Of a stretch of 64,000 nt of DNA, positions 1-7,632 are shown piece after piece; position 1 is the stretch's first letter, and each line of letters opens with the position of its first letter. The translations under genes were made by a program, and so were the position numbers. The notes beneath the pieces were generated by a model that worked only from the letters and a program-made list of their open reading frames with translations, was not told the DNA's origin and searched no databases. This stretch comes from Fidelibacterota bacterium. GTDB lineage: Bacteria > Fidelibacterota > UBA8477 > JABMPR01. Location of the stretch: positions 1 to 64,000 of the forward strand of contig JAERTJ010000100.1 in the NCBI GenBank assembly GCA_016844945.1. The letters are read 5' to 3'.

Positions 1-647
1 AATTGCTGGGTCCGCCGAGACGTCATAGTGAAATAGCTGAGCGAATGTCCAATTACGGAATTGTCATTGGTCTGGCCTATACAGCAGTGGGTGGAGATAT
101 TCTCTTCATTGAAGCCATGAAAATGCAAGGCAAGGGTGGTCTAAAACTGACGGGTAAACTTGGTGATGTGATGAAAGAGTCTGCCCAGGCAGTCTATTCA
201 TATATTCGCTCCAATGCAGATCGCTTTGATATCGATCCTGACTTTCACAAGAAATGGGACATTCATGTTCACATACCTGCAGGAGCTGTGCCTAAAGATG
301 GTCCTTCCGCAGGTATCACGCTCTTTACAGCCATGATCTCATTACTCACAGAACGTCTGGTAAAATCTGATCTCGGGATGACAGGGGAGATCACACTCCG
401 TGGGGCTGTGCTGCCAATTGGTGGTATCCGTGAAAAAGTCATGGCAGCTAACCGGGCTGGTCTTACTACTGTGATTTTGCCCAAGAAGAACGAAGCTGAT
501 CTGGTTGACTTGCCCGATAAGGTGAAAAAGGAAATGGAATTCCAGTTCGTAGACAAAATCTGCGATGTCATTGACTTAGCGCTGGAACCTGCGGTTGAGG
601 CAAAGAAGAACTCAGGAAAAACTAAAAAAGAGACGGTGAAGGCATAG
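1..647 (+). CDS. lon: ATP-dependent protease Lon, C-terminal part (5' truncated by window edge)
   Basis: This is the C-terminal proteolytic domain of Lon, the cytoplasmic AAA+ serine protease that degrades misfolded and regulatory proteins. The first complete codon is at position 3, and the ATPase part lies outside the window. The catalytic dyad is visible: Ser102 of the visible fragment in PKDGPSAG and Lys145 in [10 protein letters not shown]. The hallmark GDILFIEA and [15 protein letters not shown] segments are also present. The protein ends with a Lys-rich tail ([14 protein letters not shown]) beyond the usual Lon fold. The gene is not broken; only the window edge truncates it. Family assignment is secure. 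Confidence 0.97.
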   Translation, partial: LLGPPRRHSEIAERMSNYGIVIGLAYTAVGGDILFIEAMKMQGKGGLKLTGKLGDVMKESAQAVYSYIRSNADRFDIDPDFHKKWDIHVHIPAGAVPKDGPSAGITLFTAMISLLTERLVKSDLGMTGEITLRGAVLPIGGIREKVMAANRAGLTTVILPKKNEADLVDLPDKVKKEMEFQFVDKICDVIDLALEPAVEAKKNSGKTKKETVKA

Positions 648-724
648 TCATAGGTCAATCATAATTAGCGTGGTTGGGTTGTGAAACAAGTATGAGTCAT
701 TAGAGGAAAGGCCAGGTAAAGCGC

Positions 725-1096
725 ATGGTTTGTCCAAAATGTAAGCGGTATATGAAAACTATCGAATACAAGGGTATTGCCATTGAACGGTGTACCCAGT
801 GTTATGGTATGTGGTTTGATCACCTTGAAGTGGAGGATTTGAAAGCCCTTTCAGGATCTGAAGTTATCGATATAGGTGATACAGAACTTGGATCAGAGCA
901 CAATGAGAATAATCAGATTCTATGCCCGAAATGCCGCACGCTGATGAACCCTGAGGTTGATGACCGACAAAAACATATTCACTTCGAACGCTGTCCAGAT
1001 TGTAAAGGTGCATACTTTGATGCGGGAGAATATCGTGACTATAAGAAACTCAGTATTGCAGAATTCTTTCAATCGATTTTTAATCGAAATCCATAA
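725..1096 (+). CDS. TFIIB-type zinc-ribbon protein
   Basis: A 123-residue cytoplasmic protein with two copies of the zf-TFIIB-like zinc ribbon. The first runs from CPKC near the N-terminus to CTQCYGMWFD, and the second from CPKC (about residue 67) to CPDCKGAYFDAGE. All eight Cys expected for two zinc sites are present. Proteins of this family are small and their function is generally unknown; nucleic-acid or protein binding is only inferred. It lies about 80 bases after lon, with a purine-rich stretch (agaggaaagg) about 13 bases before the ATG, so it may be co-transcribed or have its own promoter. No catalytic residues are recognised. Confidence 0.85.
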   Translation: MVCPKCKRYMKTIEYKGIAIERCTQCYGMWFDHLEVEDLKALSGSEVIDIGDTELGSEHNENNQILCPKCRTLMNPEVDDRQKHIHFERCPDCKGAYFDAGEYRDYKKLSIAEFFQSIFNRNP

Positions 1097-1262
1097 ATCC
1101 AAATTTCAGCTCCCTAAGGATTCTGCTTTTAGCACCGCATCCCTCTGATTAAGCAATTCCCATAACTCATTAGTGTCATTCAGGATAAATGAATGAGCTG
1201 TTATTGACACCTCCCTCATCTGAACCTAATCTGTTTTGAATTTATTGCAGAAGGGGATATCC

Positions 1263-1688
1263 ATGGATCAATTCATCAGTTTTCTAAAGGATCAAGTCAA
1301 ACGACCACTTACAACACCCTTGCTCATTGCTGCCGGCATCTCGCTGCTCATTGCACTCATCCTTGGAATTAGTGCCAACCCTCCAGGCGTGGCGTTTATG
1401 TACCTCAGTGCCACTCTTTTATGTGCAAGCCTGGTCCATCACTGGCAGAAACCTAGGCATTATGGAACCCTGTTTGCTGTAGCCGTAATCAGTTTCCCCG
1501 TGTTGGCATTGATCCACAACATCTTTGAGTTGCTGAATGGGAAGATTGGATCAATCATCTTCATAAATCAGATGTTTGATGGTATTTCCGTGATTGGTTT
1601 TATTGGAGCAGTTGTCTTGTCACCTGCTGCCGCGCTTGTTGGAATGTTTATGGGTTTGTACTACTTGCTGAAGGATAGAACATCCTGA
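1263..1688 (+). CDS. small integral membrane protein of unknown function
   Basis: About 141 residues from the ATG at 1263, chosen because gaagggg sits six to seven bases upstream; a start at 1236 has no such site. After a short polar N-terminus (MDQFISFLKDQVKRP) there are about four hydrophobic segments, at roughly residues 16-36, 40-57, 68-85 and 105-132, so it is an inner-membrane protein. The architecture is loosely similar to Yip1-type four-helix proteins, but I cannot assign a family. It stands alone and ends about 30 bases before a strong terminator shared with the convergent TonB receptor gene. Confidence 0.7.
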   Translation: MDQFISFLKDQVKRPLTTPLLIAAGISLLIALILGISANPPGVAFMYLSATLLCASLVHHWQKPRHYGTLFAVAVISFPVLALIHNIFELLNGKIGSIIFINQMFDGISVIGFIGAVVLSPAAALVGMFMGLYYLLKDRTS

Positions 1689-1718
1689 TTAGTACACCCC
1701 TAAACAAACAAATTTGAT

Positions 1719-1753
1719 AAAAAAAAGTCCCGAGCATTGCCCGGGACTTTTTT
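1719..1753. terminator. bidirectional Rho-independent terminator
   Basis: Inverted repeat AAAAAAGTCCCG / CGGGACTTTTTT around a 9-base loop. The A-tract on one side and T-tract on the other let it act on both strands. It lies exactly between the convergent membrane-protein gene (ends 1688) and TonB receptor gene (ends 1774). Confidence 0.9.
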
Positions 1754-1773
1754 AAAGAACAACTGAATCTGAA

Positions 1774-4695
1774 TTAGAAATTGATGGCGATTGAAGTGTT
1801 CAATCTTCTTCCCAATCCATAATAAACTTCTACATCGTCGATTGTATGACCAGAACCATCAACAGCATCAGCAATGTATTCTGTATCAAGAGCATTTAAT
1901 ACATGGAAACCAAAGGAAACAGGGAATCCAGCGAGTTTGATATCATATCCAGCATGGAAGTCGAGCAATGAAGCAGCATCTAACTGGAAAGCATCCTCAC
2001 GATCAGTTGGATCGTCTCGATCGGATGGATCAAAATCTGCGTAGTATTTATCGATATACTTGAGTACTGGGTTAATTCGGAGACCTTTAATAGGTGTCCA
2101 GACCAAACCAGCAGACATTTGGTTCTGTGGTGCATTACCAACATGGAGATCCTTGGAGTAGATATTGATCTCGTAAGCATCTGAAGATCTAGCGTCATCT
2201 GGTGTAACAGAAGCAACAACATCATCTTGCCAGATCCAGTTAGCGAATGCAGCAGTGGCATTAAGTTTCAAGCCTTTCATCAGAATAGCTGTCACATCGA
2301 ATTCAAGACCAGTATGCTGTGCATTCAGTCCTTCAATGTTATATATCAACAATTCGCCATCATCTGCTTCACCAGTTTTAACCATGGCTTTGTCAGCCCA
2401 CAAGGTGTAGTAGTAATTGGCGTGGATACCAAGTTTTGTACCGGTATATCCATAACCAAGTTCCAAGGATGTAACCTTTTCGTTCTTGGCATTTTTGTTA
2501 ATGTCATTCACATAGTTCAAGTAGACGCTTCCAAACCCAGGTGCAACGGATAGCATTCCAGCATTTGCAAATACATTCATCTTTTCGGACAAGTTGTAAT
2601 TAGCACCAACCTTGAAGGCTGATCCCTGGAAACTAGCTTTCTCTGAGAGTTGATCACCAGAAGCATCAGTATAATTGAAGAAATCTTCACGCTGATACTG
2701 TGAGTTTGAAACTGCAGCACTGATAAAACTGGACATGAGAGCAGTTGAATGTTCAACCTGTCCAAAACCACCAACCCAATTGTTGTATCCAACATTGTGA
2801 TAGGCAACTTTATCGCCGATACGCTTCATACCATCAGCAGGTGATGTATCATTGATATTACTGTAGTCTTTTCCACCATAGTAATATTCATCAACATAGT
2901 AGTCAGCTCCAAGAAGGTTCACAACCTCGCGATAGTGAATACCTTCATATTTCCTAGCGTCGATACCTGCAGTAAGTTTGATGGATTCTGATAGTTGGTG
3001 CTTAAAGGTTGAGATAGCACCATACCAGTTATGACTGTTTACGGAAGCACGAATAATGTATTTCGCGCGTTTTTCAGTTGTGGAATAATTTGGATCAATC
3101 GTGTTGCCAGCGTTCCAGGCTGAATATTTGCTGGAAACAGTATCGCTTGAACGGAAAATGCCATCACCTTCTGAGTTATAAGCAATAAACTCATCCCAAT
3201 CATAGGAGAAATCACCTTCATCAGATTGGCCAGGATTGATGTATTTTACACTAGCACTGTTATAGGCACCAGGAGTATAGCTCGTGTCTGTTCCAACAAC
3301 AACCATTGTGCTATCATCAGCATTCCAGTAGATGTTTTTTCCACGGTTGTTCAATGGACCTGTACCACCACCAAAACCATTCGAACCATAAACAACTGTA
3401 CTCAAACTTGTTCTCTTGCTGATATTCCAATACCAGTTCAAGTTGTAAACAGGTTTATGATAATAATTAGTCCTATTGTTGATCATGAATTTATCACCAA
3501 TCTTCTTGGTCTGCTGGATACCGCCGAATAACATTTTGCCGATTCCATCCAGTGATGAGGGCTCACCAGGTTGATCCATGATCATATCATAGTTTTCTTC
3601 GGAGATATAACCCCAACCGTTTCCAGTTCCATCATATGATCCGTTAAAACCAGAGTTGGCTCGGAGATCACCATCAAATAATCCACCTTCTTGCCAATCA
3701 GCATTTGGATGCATCTGATCAGAGCTGTAACGCTGTCCGTGCTGCTGTGGAGCACCGAGGAAGGTTAGATCAAGGGCATGATTACCCATGGCTTTATTCA
3801 AAGTGAAAAAATATGACCATGCGTCAGTCCATGTGCCATATGCATAACCATCAGCAGTTTTCTTAACGATGGCTCCAGAGGCTGCTAATCCATTGCCCAT
3901 TCGACCTGTTGAGTAGGCGAAAGAGGACTTGATAAAGCCATCTGATCCAATTTCCTGTTTGAAGATTCCACCGCGTTTAGCTTCGGCGGCTGTGGTTAAA
4001 ACATTGATCGTACCACCAACAGAGGCAATTGCCAGGTTTGAAGCACCCAATCCACGTTGTACCTGCATGGAACCGATCACATCAGAGATACCATCCCAGT
4101 TTGACCAGTAGACCCATCCATTTTCCATGTCATTGACAGGAACACCATTAATCAGAACAGCGGTATTTCTCTGGTCAAAACCACGAACATTTACACGGGA
4201 ATCGCCTGATCCACCACCAAGATTTGAAGCATAGACTCCTGGAGTTTCATTTAGAATCAAGGGTAAATCTTGTGATGCTAGTCTTTCTTTGACATCTGCA
4301 GCAGATACATCAGTAAATGCAACAGGTGTTTCACGATGCTTTGCACGTGTTGCAATGACTGATACTGCTGAAAATTCCAGAGCTTCACTCGTGAGCGCAA
4401 AATTCAGGGTAGTGACAACTCCACTTGCAACCTGAGCGCTCATTGAAATTGTTTCATAACCGATGACTGAAGCAGAAACAGTATAAGTACCTGCTGGAAT
4501 ACCTTCGATTAGGTAGGCTCCTGTTAAATCTGATGCACCACCATAAGGCTGACCGTCAACGATCACATTTGCACCCGGTAGGGCGTCGCCTGTATTACCA
4601 TCAGTTACAGTACCGGAAATAGTACCCTGTGCCAGGGCTAATGCGGGAACCATAACGAGTGCGAGCAATACAGTAAATAGGTAACGTTTACTCAT
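1774..4695 (-). CDS. TonB-dependent outer-membrane receptor with carboxypeptidase-regulatory N-domain
   Basis: 973 residues. A clear signal peptide (MSKRYLFTVLLALVMVPALA) is followed by a CarboxypepD_reg-like domain (about residues 24-110, ending GYETISMSAQV), a plug domain (about 120-230, with RVNVRGFDQRNTAVLINGVP) and a long beta-barrel ending in an aromatic-rich strand (LNTSIAINF). It should import a ligand across the outer membrane using TonB-ExbBD energy; the substrate cannot be told from sequence. No SusD partner lies next to it, so it is a lone receptor rather than a SusCD pair. The ATG at 4695 has a strong AGGAGG nine bases upstream. It is divergent from the U32 gene across a 550-base intergenic region. 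Confidence 0.92.
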   Translation of the reverse strand: MSKRYLFTVLLALVMVPALALAQGTISGTVTDGNTGDALPGANVIVDGQPYGGASDLTGAYLIEGIPAGTYTVSASVIGYETISMSAQVASGVVTTLNFALTSEALEFSAVSVIATRAKHRETPVAFTDVSAADVKERLASQDLPLILNETPGVYASNLGGGSGDSRVNVRGFDQRNTAVLINGVPVNDMENGWVYWSNWDGISDVIGSMQVQRGLGASNLAIASVGGTINVLTTAAEAKRGGIFKQEIGSDGFIKSSFAYSTGRMGNGLAASGAIVKKTADGYAYGTWTDAWSYFFTLNKAMGNHALDLTFLGAPQQHGQRYSSDQMHPNADWQEGGLFDGDLRANSGFNGSYDGTGNGWGYISEENYDMIMDQPGEPSSLDGIGKMLFGGIQQTKKIGDKFMINNRTNYYHKPVYNLNWYWNISKRTSLSTVVYGSNGFGGGTGPLNNRGKNIYWNADDSTMVVVGTDTSYTPGAYNSASVKYINPGQSDEGDFSYDWDEFIAYNSEGDGIFRSSDTVSSKYSAWNAGNTIDPNYSTTEKRAKYIIRASVNSHNWYGAISTFKHQLSESIKLTAGIDARKYEGIHYREVVNLLGADYYVDEYYYGGKDYSNINDTSPADGMKRIGDKVAYHNVGYNNWVGGFGQVEHSTALMSSFISAAVSNSQYQREDFFNYTDASGDQLSEKASFQGSAFKVGANYNLSEKMNVFANAGMLSVAPGFGSVYLNYVNDINKNAKNEKVTSLELGYGYTGTKLGIHANYYYTLWADKAMVKTGEADDGELLIYNIEGLNAQHTGLEFDVTAILMKGLKLNATAAFANWIWQDDVVASVTPDDARSSDAYEINIYSKDLHVGNAPQNQMSAGLVWTPIKGLRINPVLKYIDKYYADFDPSDRDDPTDREDAFQLDAASLLDFHAGYDIKLAGFPVSFGFHVLNALDTEYIADAVDGSGHTIDDVEVYYGLGRRLNTSIAINF

Positions 4696-5250
4696 GTTCT
4701 TGTTTTCCTCCTGTTATTGGACATACGATATGTTGTAATGACTGTGACAGACATCACGAATTAGATGGATTCCTCGGGAAATCACTCCCAAATCAACTCC
4801 ATAATTTTACTAAAATTCTCCATCCATTGCGCGCAAGATAGATTACTGATTTTTCCCTGTCAACCATCAAATTGTGAGGATTATGTGATACGCCAATAGA
4901 ATGTTAGACAGGCACAACTATTAGGGGTTCACAGGTATAATGCCCCAATATATTGTATATCACAGGGTTAGGTGTTTTAGGTGGAGACATTCTTTTAAGG
5001 AATCTATTTTTATCATCATTCGAGCTGGAATTCTATCGGTTTGTTTGAAAAATGTAACTGCATCGGCGTGTGATTAAAATCACCCAAAGATGCAAAGGCG
5101 ATCTCAAGCTAATTAAATCGAAAATGTGGTGTATAGTTGACAAGATAAGAGCTTGCATATTCGTGAACCGTCTCTGATATAGTGTTTGCTTTCAGGTGGA
5201 TGTGGGGGCTTATTTAGTGAGTATGAATGAAGGACTTACGAAAGAGAGCT
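4696..5250. other. long divergent intergenic region
   Basis: About 550 bases between the TonB receptor start (minus) and the U32 gene start (plus), AT-rich, with no convincing coding sequence. It must hold promoters for both genes. The one clear motif is a CRP/FNR-like dyad at 5068-5083. I saw no riboswitch or tRNA-like fold. Confidence 0.6.
5068..5083. promoter_or_regulatory. CRP/FNR-family-like operator dyad
   Basis: TGTGATTAAAATCACC is TGTGA-N6-TCACC, one base short of the textbook TGTGA-N6-TCACA dyad bound by CRP-family regulators. It lies about 370 bases upstream of the TonB receptor start and 170-185 bases upstream of the U32 gene. That it functions as an operator is an inference; no CRP-family regulator gene is in the window. 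Confidence 0.4.
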
Positions 5251-6576
5251 ATGAGTAAAACAACTGCTGAACTATTATTACCCGCCGGTAATTTTGAAAA
5301 ATTAAAATACGCCTTTGCCTATGGTGCGGATGCTGTCTATGCCGGCGTTCCAAGATATTCCCTCCGGACCCGCGAGAACGACTTCCGGAAAGAATCATTG
5401 GTAGATGCCATTGCCTATACCCATGACCTGGGAAAAAAATTATACCTCACCATGAACATTTATGCCCACAATTCGAAAATCAAGGGTTTCATGGATGAGA
5501 TGGAACGGATGCTGCAATATGAACCTGATGCCATGATCATGTCTGATCCGGGTCTCATAAACCTGGCTCGCAAAGAGTTCCCACAACTGGATATTCATCT
5601 CTCAACCCAGGCAAACTGCACCAACTGGGCCAGTGCTGATTTCTGGAGAGACCAAGGGGTGACCCGTATCATCCTTTCCAGAGAACTTAGTCTGAAAGAA
5701 ATTAAGGAAATCCATGACAGGGTCCCCGATATTGAGCTGGAAGCTTTTGTCCATGGAGCTATTTGTATCGCCTACTCCGGTCGATGTCTGATTACCAATT
5801 ATATGAATAACATGGATGCCAATCAGGGGACCTGTACGAATTCATGCCGTTGGGGATATAGCTTTGGCAAAAAATCTTCCAGCCTCCTTGAATTAGAGGG
5901 GCAGGATATTATTCAGGTAGATGAAGCTTATGCGCCTCCAGAGGATGGCTATTTTCTGGAAGAGCCCAAACGTCCTGGTCAATATTTTGATATGAAAGAA
6001 GATGAACACGGCACCTATATGATGAACGCCAAGGACCTGTGCTCAATTGAATTGCTGGAACAGATGCAGGATGCCGGGATTGTCAGCTACAAAATTGAAG
6101 GACGAACCAAGTCAGTCTATTATGCTGCCATGACAGCACGTTCCTATCGGAAAGCCATCGATGATATGCAAGCCAATCGACCATTTGACAGCAAAAATCT
6201 TGAAGATTTGATCGGTATCGCTCATCGAGGATATATCTCAGGATTCTATACAAAAAACCCCCAGGAGTATGGTCAAAACTATGTTGACCCTTCCTCTCAA
6301 GACTTTACTCATCAAAATGCGGGAATGATTACAGCCTGGGATGAATCAACAAAGCTACTGGAATTTGAAATAAAAAATCAAATCAGGGTAGGGGAAGAGA
6401 TTGAAGTAATTTCCCCCAAAAAAACGGTTGTGGTAACGATTGATCAGTTGTTTAATCAGAAAAAACGCCCGCTGGATGTCCTGCATGGCGGTACTGGTTT
6501 AGGATATATGCCCTTTGATCATGATCCCGGCGAGTTTTCTGTCATGCGGAAAATTTTACCAGAACCCAGAGCATAA
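5251..6576 (+). CDS. peptidase U32 family protein, probable tRNA 5-hydroxyuridine synthesis protein (TrhP/YegQ type)
   Basis: About 441 residues from ATG 5251 (preceded by aaagagag); an in-frame ATG at 5227 has a poorer upstream site. The N-terminus LLLPAGNFEKLKYAFAYGAD and the core FVHGAICIAYSGRC...GTCTNSCRW are typical of U32 proteins. Four conserved Cys (about 172, 179, 195 and 199 from this start) fit the iron-sulfur site inferred for TrhP/RlhA-type members. The YKIEGRTKSVYYAA segment is also typical. Members of this branch hydroxylate wobble uridine in tRNA using prephenate, or rRNA for RlhA; the exact target here is inferred from similarity to YegQ. It is a single gene, convergent with the PorV-like gene. 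Confidence 0.85.
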   Translation: MSKTTAELLLPAGNFEKLKYAFAYGADAVYAGVPRYSLRTRENDFRKESLVDAIAYTHDLGKKLYLTMNIYAHNSKIKGFMDEMERMLQYEPDAMIMSDPGLINLARKEFPQLDIHLSTQANCTNWASADFWRDQGVTRIILSRELSLKEIKEIHDRVPDIELEAFVHGAICIAYSGRCLITNYMNNMDANQGTCTNSCRWGYSFGKKSSSLLELEGQDIIQVDEAYAPPEDGYFLEEPKRPGQYFDMKEDEHGTYMMNAKDLCSIELLEQMQDAGIVSYKIEGRTKSVYYAAMTARSYRKAIDDMQANRPFDSKNLEDLIGIAHRGYISGFYTKNPQEYGQNYVDPSSQDFTHQNAGMITAWDESTKLLEFEIKNQIRVGEEIEVISPKKTVVVTIDQLFNQKKRPLDVLHGGTGLGYMPFDHDPGEFSVMRKILPEPRA

Positions 6577-6598
6577 TCTTTGCCACTCAAAGCAGGCG

Positions 6599-6612
6599 AG
6601 GATTCGAATCCT
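6599..6612. repeat. 14-base perfect palindrome between convergent genes
   Basis: AGGATTCGAATCCT reads the same on both strands. It lies four bases before the end of the minus-strand PorV-like gene and 23 bases after the U32 stop. No T-tract follows on either strand, so it is not a classic terminator. It superficially resembles a tRNA T-arm, but no tRNA body is attached. Confidence 0.5.
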
Positions 6613-6615
6613 TGT

Positions 6616-7632
6616 TTAAAACAACAGGTTCAACGAAAGAAACCGGGTATCCTCCAGGTATTCATGCATGACAAATGCATAGTCCAACTGGAAAATTAAT
6701 TTATCGATTCGCTGATTGAGACCAACGCCCAGGCTGGCACTTGATTTTTCTGAGTTGAACCGATAACCACCCCGGATCACAAACCTTTGAGCTATCGTAT
6801 TCTCCAATCCCATGAGGATTTGCTCATCATTGTCATTAAAATGGACAAGATCCAATCCAAAACGTGAGTGGAAATAAGCAGAATTGATCACATCGCTTGT
6901 CAGTCCTAACTGAAAAATCAACGGTAACGGGTATGCTTCAGTTTTCTTATTAGCCGGAACAATCCGATTGGGATAATATTCCGACGCATCATAAAAGACC
7001 AGCAAATCGGGTCCTGACATTTGCAAATCGGGTCCAAAGTTCCTCATGGACATGGCGATGACAGTATTCCCATATTCAATATGATACAGGGTCCCAAAAT
7101 CTGCTGCTAAACCACTGGCGCTTTCATTCCAGATGCGTTGCTGTATAAATTTGGCTGTAAAGCCCATACTGAATTGGTCGATGAGTTTGACTGCATAACT
7201 CACACCGACTTCAATATCCTGAGAATCAAAAAATTCTCCCGTTCCTTCTGGTTCCAATTCAGTGGTGATCTCCATCTTCTCCATTCCCAGAGTCCTGATG
7301 TGAATACCCAGGGTTCCTCGCCGCGGAAGGTTCATGGTGTATCCGACAGCTGTTATGTTGAAGTAAGTCATCCATGGAATTTGTGATGCATGAAGTGAAT
7401 GAGTATGATCCTGTGTGATACCTGCAGGATTCCAGAACAATGCGGTGGCATCATCAGACATCCCTGTCACTGCACCTCCCAGAGCTGCTGCCCGAGCACC
7501 AACAGGAATCTTTAAGAATTGAGCACCTGCAGTCCCAAGGTTCTTGTTCAGTCCAAATAAGCCTGGTATCAGACCGAAGCCGAGTGAGAGAGAGATAAAA
7601 TATTTGAGCGTAATTTTGGTTATAGTTCTCAT
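6616..7632 (-). CDS. PorV/PorQ-family outer-membrane protein (UPF0164)
   Basis: 338 residues: a hydrophobic leader (about residues 1-28) and then the signature start of the family, GTAGAQFLKIPVGARAAALGG, with DATALFWNPAGI. A FadL-like 14-strand barrel is expected, ending FLSLNLLF. In Bacteroidota PorV is the outer-membrane shuttle that takes type IX secretion substrates to the sortase; PorQ is related. The ATG overlaps the stop of the upstream 936-residue secreted protein by four bases (ATGA), so the two are translationally coupled. This supports a role in exporting or anchoring that neighbour. No other type IX genes are in the window, so secretion function is inferred. Confidence 0.85.
   Translation of the reverse strand: MRTITKITLKYFISLSLGFGLIPGLFGLNKNLGTAGAQFLKIPVGARAAALGGAVTGMSDDATALFWNPAGITQDHTHSLHASQIPWMTYFNITAVGYTMNLPRRGTLGIHIRTLGMEKMEITTELEPEGTGEFFDSQDIEVGVSYAVKLIDQFSMGFTAKFIQQRIWNESASGLAADFGTLYHIEYGNTVIAMSMRNFGPDLQMSGPDLLVFYDASEYYPNRIVPANKKTEAYPLPLIFQLGLTSDVINSAYFHSRFGLDLVHFNDNDEQILMGLENTIAQRFVIRGGYRFNSEKSSASLGVGLNQRIDKLIFQLDYAFVMHEYLEDTRFLSLNLLF

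Noticed and set aside
1176-1196. TCATTCA / TGAATGA hairpin before the small membrane-protein gene.
   Set aside because: A 7-base AT-rich stem without T-tract or conserved context is too weak to call a terminator or riboswitch.
6590-6620. T-arm-like TTCGAATC sequence suggesting a tRNA remnant or attachment site.
   Set aside because: The G53-C61 pair is absent, no acceptor or anticodon arm is attached, and no integrase or transferred block lies beside it.
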